From the NCBI GenBank assembly GCA_020809705.1, contig CP085825.1, positions 5,828,001 through 5,892,000 on the forward strand: 64,000 bases of DNA. The letters run 5' to 3'. The notes beneath the pieces were generated by a model. It ran no database searches, was not told where the DNA came from, and saw nothing but the letters and a program-made list of their open reading frames with translations. Origin of the DNA: Calonectria ilicicola. Lineage: Eukaryota > Ascomycota > Sordariomycetes > Hypocreales > Nectriaceae. Of the stretch, positions 45,380-55,770 are shown one piece after another. How positions within the stretch are numbered: position 1 is the stretch's first letter; each line of letters opens with the position of its first letter. Position numbers and translations under genes: made by a program.

Positions 45380-46473
45380 CGAGCGGGAAAGAAGGGGTGT
45401 GGGGGGAGAATAAAGAAAAAGAACACATTGCGGAGTATTGGGTTCAATATGCCTTGTCCATCAAAATGCGGCGCAGGCTAGCTTGATGCGCAAGCCCTGT
45501 AAGGATGTCGGTTAACGCATTGCACCACATAGATTCTACCGTTGAGATGGAGCTAAGAAAATGGAAGGAATCAATAATATTGCTTGTCAATAGGATCCCT
45601 TCTCTACAACAGCCTCTGTGATGAATCGCAATCGCCAACAGAGCAGTAGCACGTTGGGAACAATAGTGACGTCTAATAAAATGACCGCTGGCCAGCGCGG
45701 CTATATCGCCAACAGCGGCCTATCGAGAACCCGGCAATTTGCCCTGGCTGGGCCTCCGAGCACCCCCGAGATCACTGCGTCCACTGAAAAGCTAGCTGAT
45801 TTAGATACCCGTCGATTCACCGCTCGCTGATTCGACTCCAGCTCCGTCCCGTCGGAGATGCGAGCTGGGCATTGGAAGCTGACCAAAACCAACTCCGGCG
45901 ACCGGAACCTCGTTTGGCGTGTGCTTGAGTGGGTTTCTCTGCTCCGTGCCTCCATGCTCCCATAGACAACACAATACCAAATTTTGTCTTCTGTTTTTTA
46001 TCAGATGGCGTCAGTTCGCGAGTACCGCATCAGACTATTCCTCCCCCAAACCCCCAAAGAGACACGACGGGCCGCCAGGGTTCACCAAAGGTAGCCTCGC
46101 AGCTTGGCCGGACTAACCGAGCAAATCTGCTTGGTGTGTCGACTGAGCATCTGAGGCCCTTCTCCGTTAACGGGCGAGGCAATCGAGGGACATATCGAAG
46201 CCAAAACGCACTGGCTTCCCGTCTCTCTGGTTATCTTCTCTGGCCGTGTTCCTCACTATCTTCTTGTCCTCCCTCTGGCTCCGTCTCTCTCACCCCTTAC
46301 TGGTGGACTGACTCGCACCAAACATCACCACCACCAGGTACCCTCTCCAATCGATTCAAGCCTACCCCCGACCCTCTGAGACGAAGACCACGCACCTTGC
46401 TGGACTGCCAGACGGCGTATTTGCCTCACGCCCCGTGGCACGCCCCCCTGCGCCAGCCCGCCCGCCCTACCGA
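44623..46473. other. Intergenic region between the sirtuin and MMT1 genes
   Basis: It holds both 5' flanks. An A26 run occupies 45350-45375. A small frame at 45621-45830 (69 codons from ATG) reads plausibly but has no recognisable relative and may be an upstream ORF. From about 46,000 the plus strand is a C-rich leader. Confidence 0.5.
45350..45375. repeat. A26 homopolymer
   Basis: Twenty-six A on the plus strand in the sirtuin/MMT1 divergent intergenic region, the same length as the tract at 19993. Confidence 0.85.
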
Positions 46474-48267
46474 ATGAATCCCCAGGCCGGGCCTCTCATG
46501 GGCCTGGACATGTGCCTGGCTGGAGTGACGTCGGTGTCCACGCCAGCTCTAGTCCCCAACGGCAGAGTGCACGTCCACACCTCCCACAGTCCGTCGTGGA
46601 GACATGTCTCGCGACGTGGGCGAGGCCAGATGCTACTCCTGAGAACACACACACCTCATCTCCGCATACGCGTCCTACGAACAGCCTCGGCCGTTGTTGC
46701 GCTTTCTACTTGTGCATATCTTTCCCACGCCTCCCCGTCGCCTTCATCTTCATCTTCTTCCACTCCCTCATCCCCTTCTACTTGTTCCCGCGCTCACACA
46801 CCAGCGACTGCCTACCACCCCAATCTCCCCCATCTTGTCGCACTCCGCACCAAGTTGCGCGCACGACAGTCCCTCATGTCTATCTCGACAACGTCGCAAG
46901 TTCGCACACAGAGCGATCATGGCCACGGCCACAGCCACAGCCATGGTCATGGTCACCACCACCACCATCACCACGACAATGCCTTCCTAACATCGACCAA
47001 CAAAAACGACCCTGGCGTACGGATCACGCGCATTGGATTATTGTGCAACTTGGGCATGGCAATTGCCAAGTTTGCCGGTGGCTGGGCTTTCAATTCCAAG
47101 TCAATGACAGCCGACGCCTGGCATAGCATCACAGATCTCGCTTCAGATATTCTCACACTCGCCACCGTGTCCTGGAGTCTCAAGCCACCGACCGATCGCT
47201 TCCCCCAAGGATTTGGTAAAGTTGAGAGCTTGGGATCACTCGGTGTGTCTGGTATGCTCCTCACTGGTGGGTTATACATGGGTTGGGAAAGCGCCATGAG
47301 TCTCTATGGCCACTTTTACCCTGATGCTGCTCATGGAATCTTGGAGCACATTGGCCATGGTCATGGCCATAGCCACTCTCACAACCCAATGGAGTTGGGT
47401 ATCCCGAGTCTTCATGCGGTATGGCTAGCTGCAGGTACTATTCTGATTAAGGAATGGCTCTACCACGCAAGTAAGTGAATTTTCTGTTTCTGGCTTCCAC
47501 TGAATCTTGGAGATCATGCCCCTGGGTCTTCTAGGATGTCCCCCCCCCCCAAAAAAAAAATGCCCGAAGCCGCTAGTTGAAAATAAGAACTGGAAGGTTG
47601 ACCAATCGTAGCAATGAAGGTCGCGCGGGAGCGCAAGTCATCTGTGTTAGCCTCCAATGCCATTCACCACCGTGTCGACAGTCTGACAGGCTTTGTGACA
47701 TTGGCTGCCATTCTGGGCGCCAATGCGTTCCAGAACGCTGCATGGCTAGACCCTGTTGGTGGACTACTCATCTCGATCATGGTCATTCACGCAGGCTGGG
47801 GTAACACTATTGCGGCATTCTGCGAACTTGCGGATCAGAGCATCGACGAGGAAATCAAGTCTTCAGTACAAAAGCAGACGCGCAAGGCCCTCGAAAACCT
47901 AGGTGATCAGCATAACGTGGAGCTCCGCGATGTGAGCGGTGTCAAATCTGGACAAAATTATTTGGTTGACCTCGAACTGGCTGTGCCAGGGGCCTGGACT
48001 ATGGATCAGGCTAAAACGGTTGAAGATGCAGTCCGCACTCGTGTCGGAGGCAAGGTGCGCGGCGTCAGGAGGATCCGTGTGAGGTTCGCCCCCAAAGAAG
48101 GCCCCATCAGCGCAAAGTTTGATGACTTTGTCCCCGGAACCGTAACCCAGGTGCCGGAGGAAGATTCAGGCGACGAAATGCATGACCATGACCACAGTCA
48201 TGGTCACAAGCTCAACGGCAACGGGGTGAACGGCGGAATGAACGGCCACTCTCACAAACGCGAATAA
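46474..48267 (+). CDS. MMT1: Cation diffusion facilitator, mitochondrial metal transporter (Mmt1/2 type)
   Basis: Two exons, 46474-47470 and 47612-48267, give 550 residues. The CDF core starts near residue 180 (RITRIGLLCNLGMAIAKFAG). The metal site pairs are HSITD in helix 2 and HHRVD in helix 5, the second completed after the splice. A cytoplasmic CDF C-terminal domain follows (VKSGQNYLVDLELAVPG). Three His-rich stretches, near residues 149-169, 293-305 and 520-530, are likely metal-binding loops. Family knowledge: yeast Mmt1/2 move iron across the mitochondrial membrane. The first ATG (46474) gives a long leader, while Met53 (46630) begins MLLLRTHTPHLRIRVLRTAS, a better presequence, so the true start is uncertain. 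The 141-nt intron holds a C11A10 run. Confidence 0.92.
47540..47560. repeat. C11A10 homopolymer junction in the MMT1 intron
   Basis: Eleven C are followed directly by ten A between the MMT1 splice donor (47471) and acceptor (47611). It may be slippage-prone in the genome or an assembly artefact. Confidence 0.8.
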
Positions 48268-50201
48268 ACGAGCCTAGCAGCGGTGATCGGGTGCAGTATG
48301 CTCCCAAAGGCTCTTGTATCAAAACTCACAGCAATTCTCTTTGCCATTGGGTCCCATATTCCACAACATTTCTTAGCAATCAGTCGGCGGGTCATGAAAT
48401 TCTGATTCGTTGACGAAAGCCCCGGCGAGGTGATGGCGTCTATATTGACTAGAAGATGCATGCGAAGCCAAAGAGAGCTGCTAGCACAGCGCTCAAAAAT
48501 TCGCGAACTCGCTAGTTTTATTTTTTGTTATAATTTTTTTTCGGGAGACGCGGGGTTCTTCTCTCGATTTGCAGGATTCGAATGGCCGTTTGAGTGCCAA
48601 AATCATACAATGCATATGCATTAGAGCGGCGTTTTACACGGGGATACAGACAAGGCAACCAAACATTGGTATTAGATGAGGGGCTACAAGACCATAAATG
48701 GTCAAAAGATGAAAGTATGGGACCAAGAAAACTGCAGCAAGACATGAGAGCCATCGCATTGGTTCGAATGCGCCTTGATGGGGACCCACGTCGTATCTAG
48801 CCCCCACGGCTGACCCGGCAGCCAAGCCATGGTCTGTCACGGCAGAAACCATCGGGGTCTTTAACGAAGAGCCGCAAGGATTTACGTGGAGACAGTCTTG
48901 CTTGCTCTTGTCTGTCACGGCCTCGAGCCGGAGGTGGCCTGCAGCAATAAATCGTATCCCACATCTGCATGCTGCATGCTACTGCAGACCCTGCGATGCA
49001 TGTCTCTCACGCCCCATGGTTTTCCTTTTTTTTTCCTCCTGGTCCCGTCTTTTATTGTTCCAAATTCTGCACACTGCCTAAGCTGGGTTAGACATAAGAC
49101 AGCCTCCTCTTCTCTATAAGCGCTCGATGCTCATTGGCCCCTCACCTCGCTCACGAGGACGACCAAGTAGTGGACGAAGGTATGAGTACATTATTGGCTG
49201 GGGCTTGGTAGATTTGGTATTTAGCCTAAAAGCAGAACAGGAGAAGGCAATATGGATGTTGAGATCGGTTTGCTCTGGGTTTAAAACCAAGATAGAGAAA
49301 ATATAAAGAATACATACTGTTCATACATACCACCAGGCCCAACACCTACTAGACGATTGCACTTGGTATGAATTTCGCATTCCGTCCTTCACTAATTCCA
49401 GGCCTTGTCGCGGGGTAATTACAGTGGTGAAAATCCTAGTGACGTAGCGAGCAACCCCACCATACGCCCATCGAAAACTCGAGCACGAACAAACCTCAAT
49501 AACCTTGTAACTACCCATCCTCATGTGTTTTATTAGAATTAAGAGGGTTCTACCGCCTATATGTTCTTATTTTCTTTCTCTTTCTTTCTTTCCTTTTTTT
49601 TTTTTACCATACACTCCCAATTTGCTAAAGCTCTTTTGCGTGTTGTGTACTAGGATGGAATTTCGCGTCCATCGCTCGCTTTACTCGATGCACCCTACAC
49701 TGCTCCTCCACTATCATCCCTCCATCCCCCCACGATAGCGCTGTGTTAGCCCAATGTCCCGCCTTACACCCCTCCACAGCTTAACTGAGCCCCTCTGTCC
49801 CGCCATTGTGTCTGTGATGGACGTGTAGGGTGTTGTGGGTGTGTGGCGGGCGGTCTACATACGCCATGTCGCCTCAACTGCTATCTATATACGGCAGCCG
49901 TCGTCCCTCTTCTGTTTCAAGCTCCCCTCTTCTCCTTCTTCCTCCTCCTTCTTCTCTGTTGTTTTCGTCACTAGACGTACAATTGAAGTTGTCCATTTGT
50001 ATCATTTTAGCACAGTCATTATTCACCATTGTTCCCCAACGAAACATTTGTCATTCGTCACTCGCCACCAAACCTGCCCCAATTGATTCATCCACCGCCT
50101 CAGAGCTGCAACGTCATTAACCGCCTCTGCATTGACCAGCTCAGCCGTCCGAACGTCTTTCAACGCCACACCCAAAGTTCTCGTAATTTTTTTTAGCCAT
50201 T
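48268..50201. other. Intergenic region upstream of XKS1
   Basis: No gene is supported in 1.9 kb. T-rich runs occur at about 48532-48541 and 49590-49605. From about 49,700 the plus strand is C/T-rich, as expected for the XKS1 promoter and leader. A frame at 49830-50120 in the leader is low complexity. Confidence 0.5.
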
Positions 50202-52111
50202 ATGCCTTCGGACTCCAGGCCTCTGTACCTAGGCTTTGACCTATCCACGCAGCAATTGAAAGGCATGTCTTTCCCTGGCTGAGCGGGCCCTCCCCATGAC
50301 GCTATTCAGCCGTCCTTCTCTCTCGTCCACGACCGACTCCACGCACCCTCTTACCGGAAGACGAGGAAGACCATCATTAGACTAACCATTTTCTACAGCT
50401 ATTGTAGTTGATGCGGACCTCAAGGTCGTTGGCCAAGCGAAAGTTGATTTCGATGGCGACTTTGGCGCAAAGTATGGAATTCGCAAGGGCGTTCATGTTC
50501 GCGAAGCTACCGGAGAGGTCTTTGCGCCCGTTGCCCTTTGGATGGAATCTCTTGATCTCGTCCTGGATCGTCTCTCTAGCTCCATGACTGACCCTATGTC
50601 CCACATCCGTGCCATCAGCGGCTCCTGCCAACAGCATGGCAGTGTTTTCTGGAATGCCAATGCTTCCGAAATCCTCAGCCACCTGGATCATCAACAACCT
50701 CTCGTCAAGCAACTCCCCCAAACACTATCGCACGAGTGGTCCCCCAATTGGCAGGACCATAGCACTCAGGAGCAGTGCGATGCATTTGACGCTGCTTTGG
50801 GAGACCGCGAGAAGCTTGCTGAGGCGACTGGAAGTGGTGCTCACCATGTAAGTCGATGACAAGGCAGTGCTATGAATACTACTAAGTCCTATTCCTTAGC
50901 GCTTCACTGGCACTCAGATCATGAGATTGAGGAAGGATTTGCCCGACATGTATGCCAAGACTGCGCACATCTCCCTCGTATCCTCGTGGCTGGCCTCTGT
51001 TCTTCTCGGCTCCATCGCCCCGCTCGACATCAGCGATGTCTGTGGCATGAACCTCTGGGACATTCCCAACCAAACCTATAGCGAGGAGCTTCTCGCTCTC
51101 GCCGCTGGCGGTAAAGACGGAGTGGCAGATCTACGAAAGAAATTGGGTGAAGTCTGCCGTGACGGCGGCGCCATGCTGGGTAGCATTTCTCCTTATTTTG
51201 TCCATCGCCACGGCTTCGCCCCTGACTGCCAGATCATTCCTTTCACTGGTGATAATCCGGCCACAATTCTTGCTTTGCCCCTTCGTCCCCTCGACGCCAT
51301 AGTCTCTCTTGGTACTTCCACAACATTCCTCATGAACACGCCCAAATACAAGCCTGACGGGGCTTACCATTTCTTCAACCACCCTACTACTGATGGTCAC
51401 TACATGTTTATGCTCTGCTATAAGAACGGTGGCTTAGCCCGTGAACAAGTTCGCGACCAACTTCCCAAGTCCGAGTCCAGCGACCCCTGGGCCAATTTCA
51501 ACCAGGCTGTAGTAGATACACCACCCATGGGCGCTGCTGGCTCTGACGAACGCCCCAAGCTGGGATTGTACTTTTACCTTCGTGAGACCGTTCCCAATAT
51601 CGGTGCTGGCACTTGGCGATACACCTGCAAGCCTGACGGCACCGATCTCCAAAAATCACCAAACGGTTGGGATAAGAAGACAGACGCACGCTTGATTGTG
51701 GAATCGCAGGCACTTTCCATGCGCCTTCGCTCCCAGAACCTCGTCCATAGCCCTAATCAGGGTCTTCCTGCCCAACCTCGTCGCATCTATCTCGTCGGTG
51801 GTGGCTCGCTGAACCCAGCCATTGCACAAGTCATCGGCGAGGTCCTCGGCGGTTCCGAGGGAGTTTATAAACTCGACGTGGGCGGCAATGCTTGTGCCTT
51901 GGGTGGCGCGTACAAGGCGGTTTGGGCCATGGAGCGAGGCGAGGGAGAAACCTTTGATGAGCTCATTGGAAAGCGTTGGAAGGAAGAGGGTTCCATCGAG
52001 CGGGTTGACGACGGATTCCGTGACGGACTCTACCAAAAATACGGAAAGGTGGTCGGGGCCTTTGAGCAGATGGAACACCAGATTCTTGCTGAGGAGCACG
52101 CTTCAAAATAA
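50202..52111 (+). CDS. XKS1: D-xylulose kinase (xylulokinase)
   Basis: Three exons, 50202-50262, 50399-50847 and 50900-52111, give 573 residues. The start reads MPSDSRPLYLGFDLSTQQLK, the FGGY-kinase phosphate-1 region. SGSCQQHGSVFW is the sugar-binding segment, CGMNLWDI is the family block before the second lobe, and SLGTSTTFLM and GGGSLNPAIAQVIG form the C-terminal ATP site. It phosphorylates D-xylulose to xylulose 5-phosphate, linking xylose and arabinose catabolism to the pentose phosphate pathway in the cytosol. Intron 1 (50263-50398) has a GC donor (AAAG|GCATGT) and a CTAAC branch with CTACAG acceptor. No GT donor keeps the frame. Intron 2 is an ordinary 52-nt GT-AG. The gene converges with CWC15, with 95 bp between stops. 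Confidence 0.95.
50263..50398 (+). other. GC-AG intron 1 of XKS1
   Basis: The donor is AG|GCATGT and the acceptor CTACAG, with ACTAACC 19 nt before the end. Using the nearest GT (50267) would shift the frame into early stops, whereas the GC donor gives the expected LKAIVVDADLKV. GC-AG introns are a known minority class of the major spliceosome. Confidence 0.85.
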
Positions 52112-52206
52112 TGGATAGAAACAAAACGCTCAACGGAGCAAAAAATTCAGGGAATTTGATTAAGGGTATCTAATATCTAACAATTTGGGTTTTTGATATA
52201 AACCAG

Positions 52207-53163
52207 CTACCTAACGTACTTGCTCATAAATCGTCTATGGAAGTCGGAGCGTAGAAGATCCTAAGAAACTCAAAGTCAGTAATCGTTGCGCTATAAGATC
52301 AAGAGTTCGATGATAGACAAGAAAAATAAAAGGGGAGGGGAAAGAAGCTCGAGAAGGGCATAGTTGATGCATTTTTAGACAACTTACATTGACAAACTCC
52401 TTCTTCTTGCCCTTCTCCTCTGTGCCGCGGGCTTGGTTCTTGAACACGACATCGTCATCCCATCGACGTTTCATAGTAAAGTCTTGTTTGTTGAGGAGAG
52501 GGTTGCCTAGGGCGATGTTTCGTACTCGTTCGTCTTCTTCTGCTGCCAGGCGTTCCGCTTCCTGTGACTAAAGTTAGATTTTGAGCTTGAAGGGTAGACA
52601 TTAGAACAACATACCTCTTTCTTCTTCTTCTCTTCTCTTTCTCTCCTTACGCGATCCAACTCTCGCTGTAGTTCCGCATCTGAATCATCATCACTGTCGT
52701 CGTCATCGTCGTCGTCGTCACTATCCTCCTCCTCATCGCTGTCATCGGCATCAATATCCCTCGTCTCTGCCAATATACGCCTTCGCTTTGCCTCAAGGTC
52801 TTCCTCGTCTAAATCTTCACCGCTGGCTGAGGGCAATGATCGTTTGATGCCACTGGGAGCCTCGATCTCGTCATCCTCATCGTCGTCTGCGGGTCCGGGG
52901 ACTTTGTTCTTCTTGGAGAAGTGAACGGCCTCGGCGGCCAACAATTCAGCTGCGAGATCTCGAACAGGTTCGTCGGCATCGCCGCCTTGTCCAGCCTTGC
53001 GGTACTTGAGCTGGGTGTGTGCAGGGAGGAGACGTTGGTGATAGGCAGGGCCACGGAGAGCCTCTTTGCCACGGGCCTGAGGCAAAGTTAGTTCGGATTT
53101 CCAATGCAAACAGATCTAGAACGAACTTACGGGGTCGAAGGTAGGTCTATGTGCGGTAGTCAT
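52207..53163 (-). CDS. CWC15: Pre-mRNA splicing factor Cwc15
   Basis: Four exons, 53163-53131, 53076-52615, 52561-52388 and 52260-52207, give 240 residues. The first exon encodes only [11 protein letters not shown], the invariant family start, followed by [20 protein letters not shown]. The middle is acidic with a long Asp/Ser run, then a Lys/Glu helix. The conserved C-terminus is split over the last two exons: [27 protein letters not shown], and in the 54-nt last exon [17 protein letters not shown]. All three introns are GT-AG and phase 0. Cwc15 belongs to the Prp19/NTC-associated set and lines the active spliceosome core in the nucleus. It diverges from RRP45 over 236 bp. Confidence 0.96.
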
Positions 53164-53399
53164 CGCGATTCCAGACAGTAACTGATGTGAGGGGAGTACA
53201 GAATGGTTTGTTGAACAGGTCGCTGGCTTGGATACGCGCCAGAGGCAAGGACAAGGTAAATGCGCGCTCACCGCCCGGCAGAACTTTTTAGTGAAGTCAC
53301 GGCCCCACGGTCTCTGTTGCGAAATTCAGCACCAACTCAGGGCCCCTCCAGCTGTTTTGAACATTTCTAAAGTGCAATAAATGAAATTTACACATCACC
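53164..53399. promoter_or_regulatory. 236-bp bidirectional promoter of CWC15 and RRP45
   Basis: Start codons of two RNA-processing genes face away from each other across 236 bp. Just before the RRP45 start a short upstream ATG (53381) opens an 11-residue frame that ends inside RRP45 at 53416. If the transcript begins upstream of it, this overlapping frame would reduce initiation at the main ATG. Confidence 0.6.
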
Positions 53400-54332
53400 A
53401 TGCCCAGAGAAGCTGAACCGTCTCTTCCCGAGAAGACTTTTCTCATTCAAGCCCTAGAAGAGGGGCTGCGATTGGATGGGCGCAAATTTGACCAGTTCAG
53501 GTCACTTGAAGTAACTTTTGGAGACGAATATGGTGTGGCAGAAGTCAAGTTTGGCAAGACGAGGTTTGTCCCATTGACTCTTGATTTTCTACCAGGTACT
53601 AATAACAGACAAAGGGTTCTTGCCAAGGTAACGGCCGAGGTGACAGTACCTTACTCGGACCGTCCTTTTGATGGCGTCTTCACAATCACTTCAGAACTCA
53701 GCCCCATGGTTGCGCCTTCCTACGAGGTTAACCGTCCATCTCTGGAAGAAGTATTGCTATCAAGGCTGCTAGAGAAGACAGTTCGAAGATCCGGTGCTTT
53801 GGACACCGAGTCGCTATGTCTAATTGCGGGCAAGAAGTGCTGGTCCATTAGAGTCGACCTCCACGTTCTTACTCATGACGGGAACCTCACCGATTGCGCC
53901 TGTCTGGCCGTAGTTGCAGCTCTTCGTCACTTTCGCAAACCGGATACCAGCGTTGAAGGAGAAACCATTACAATTTACACACCCGCCGAGCGGGAGCCCG
54001 TACCTCTGAGCTGGCTGCACTCGCCTTTCTGCGTGACATTTAGCTTCTTTGGCGAGGAGGGCGACCAGGTCCTGGTGGACACGACCTGGCTGGAGGAGCA
54101 GCTGCGAGTGAGCACATGCACGTACAGCATGAACAAACATGGCGAAATCTGCCAAATCGCCAAACTGGGAGGCACTGCCCTTGATGCACCATTGTTCATC
54201 CAGTGCGCCAATGCAGCTTTGAACAGATCCAAAGAGCTGACAGATCTGGTGGATCGCAAGCTGGTTGAGGATGCAAAGCGTAGAGACAAGGGAGGACTCA
54301 TGGCAGAGTTGACGGCTGAAAATGACAGGTGA
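53400..54332 (+). CDS. RRP45: RNA exosome ring subunit Rrp45 (EXOSC9), RNase PH fold
   Basis: Two exons, 53400-53563 and 53615-54332, give 293 residues. The start MPREAEPSLPEKTFLIQALE leads into GLRLDGRKFDQFR, and the RNase PH fold follows with VLAKVTAEVTVPYSDRPFDG, LIAGKKCWSIRVDLHVL and DGNLTDCACLAVVAAL. It ends KGGLMAELTAENDR. Eukaryotic Rrp45 is a non-catalytic member of the six-subunit PH ring that threads RNA to Rrp44 and Rrp6 in nucleus and cytoplasm. The 51-nt stretch 53564-53614 (GTTTGT...TACTAATAACAGACAAAG) is called an intron because it interrupts the conserved GKTR|VLAKV block. It contains no stop and keeps the frame, so an unspliced 310-residue protein is also encodable. Confidence 0.94.
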   Translation: MPREAEPSLPEKTFLIQALEEGLRLDGRKFDQFRSLEVTFGDEYGVAEVKFGKTRFVPLTLDFLPGTNNRQRVLAKVTAEVTVPYSDRPFDGVFTITSELSPMVAPSYEVNRPSLEEVLLSRLLEKTVRRSGALDTESLCLIAGKKCWSIRVDLHVLTHDGNLTDCACLAVVAALRHFRKPDTSVEGETITIYTPAEREPVPLSWLHSPFCVTFSFFGEEGDQVLVDTTWLEEQLRVSTCTYSMNKHGEICQIAKLGGTALDAPLFIQCANAALNRSKELTDLVDRKLVEDAKRRDKGGLMAELTAENDR

Positions 54333-54592
54333 CCATAATATAGCAGGCTGCAACGAAAAGAGAGCCAGCATTACGACGAAAAACAAGATAATAAAAGTAA
54401 AAAGTACGATACCCTGAGCAAATTTGGCTGAACCGCTCCATGTTTTATTTTCCCATGCATGCAACACCAACATAATGACCCATATGCAAAACCACCCATT
54501 CATACGCCGCTAATAGAGTCTTGTTCGCTCTAGTAAAGTAGACTGTAGCCCATAGCACCATTAAGTCACACAAGCTTGTAGAAGAAATATGA

Positions 54593-55231
54593 CTATCGCA
54601 TGACAGGCGGCCGTGATTCTTTATTCCACTGTACTCGCGTGCGCACCCAGTCGATAGCTTCCCTAACACCGTCGCCTGTTAGAGCGCTCATGGATAGAAC
54701 TCTCGAGTCACGAATAGATGAACCCTTGTCACCCTCCATGACCTTCTTCACGAGGCCCTCTTTGATACGAATCGTCTCGACGCAGTCTTCTCGGTCTTGT
54801 TTGTTTGCGAGGATAAGAAGGGGCACGCCCTCGGTCTCAGAGTGCTGAAGTACGTCCTCAAGGACCAAACGACACTCGTCCAGGCGATCGTTGCCTTCGT
54901 GCTCCAAGTTCCCGTCGCCAATATCAGTGCTGTCAATGATGAACACGATGGCATGGCAGCTTGCGTAGTAGCTCTGCCAGAGGTTGCGCAAGGAATGCTG
55001 ACCGCCGACATCCCAGAGCTTCAGGTACATGTCGGCGAGGGGGATCGTCGAGACGTTCTGACCAACGGTAGGCACTGTCTTGAGCTTCGGCTCGGGGGCA
55101 CCGGGGAGGAATATGGATTTGACTTGCTCGTGGAAGGTCGTTTTGCCAGCATTGTCGAGACCGAGGAGGATGACTGAATATTCCTCTTTGCTCGTTACGT
55201 AGCGGTATATGCCCTTGGCGAGGTGGTACAT
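54593..55231 (-). CDS. ARL3: ARF-like GTPase of the Arl3/ARFRP1 group
   Basis: A single exon of 212 residues. The N-terminus MYHLAKGIYRYVTSKEEYSV lacks the myristoylated Gly2 of ARF proteins and resembles yeast Arl3 and human ARFRP1, which are targeted by N-terminal acetylation and Sys1. GTPase motifs are complete: GLDNAGKT (P-loop), PTVGQN (switch I), WDVGGQHSLR (switch II), NKQD and SALTG. The family acts at the trans-Golgi network, recruiting Arl1 and GRIP-domain golgins. The start is the first ATG, and the C-terminal segment (AIDWVRTRVQWNKESRPP) is the expected helix and tail. It converges with RRP45 (260 bp between stops) and diverges from NHX1 across the AT-rich block. Confidence 0.94.
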   Translation of the reverse strand: MYHLAKGIYRYVTSKEEYSVILLGLDNAGKTTFHEQVKSIFLPGAPEPKLKTVPTVGQNVSTIPLADMYLKLWDVGGQHSLRNLWQSYYASCHAIVFIIDSTDIGDGNLEHEGNDRLDECRLVLEDVLQHSETEGVPLLILANKQDREDCVETIRIKEGLVKKVMEGDKGSSIRDSRVLSMSALTGDGVREAIDWVRTRVQWNKESRPPVMR

Positions 55232-55629
55232 GGCGTCGGGTCGAGCGCGCGGGCGGGATTGCGACCGTAAGTTGGTTGGCGTGTGCTCGGAGCAAGAAGG
55301 CTTGAGATGCGAAATCGAGAGTAGATTCGGAGCCGTGCTGGGATGGGACGGGTGCGATTCGTAGTGCAGGTCGAGAAAGGATCAAGCAGGTAACTACAGT
55401 GGTGATACAGGAATATGCGCCGCAGGGATGGTTGGAATGGGTGGATTTGGAATGGTCAGGTCTGTAAAGTGCATGTTGTAGGTTTGAGACAAGCTAAGAG
55501 TGGGGGGGAAGTGCTCATCCTTGGGGAGCTCAAGTCCGGCGCCGTTGGCGTGATTTTAGTGCATGAGACCACTGAAGGAATGGACGGCAGTTTTCTTGTC
55601 ATACTGGGCAGATACGAATTCACAGATAA

Positions 55630-55770
55630 ATTATTCTTGATGCAATTTTGTATATTTTGTTACTATTTTCTACTGGATAATTGCAAAATTAGGCGTTATT
55701 CGAATACTCTTCGTCAATGCTAGCCAGATATCAACATTGATGCTAGGTAGTTGCGTTTTGTGGTGTCCAA
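55630..55770 (+). repeat. Left member of a diverged direct-repeat pair
   Basis: TAATTGCAAAATTAGG (from 55678), the CAATGCTAG block (from 55715) and their flanks resemble the segment near 57245. Many of the mismatches are C/T or A/G changes, which is what RIP (repeat-induced point mutation) would leave. Boundaries are approximate. Confidence 0.35.

Noticed and set aside
45810..45850. GATTCGACTC resembling a tRNA B-box
   Set aside because: The upstream 70 nt cannot be folded as a tRNA, and the site lies within an open small frame.
49830..50120. Frame in the XKS1 leader
   Set aside because: Ser/Pro/Leu-rich low complexity in a C/T-rich leader; no relation to XKS1 or other families.
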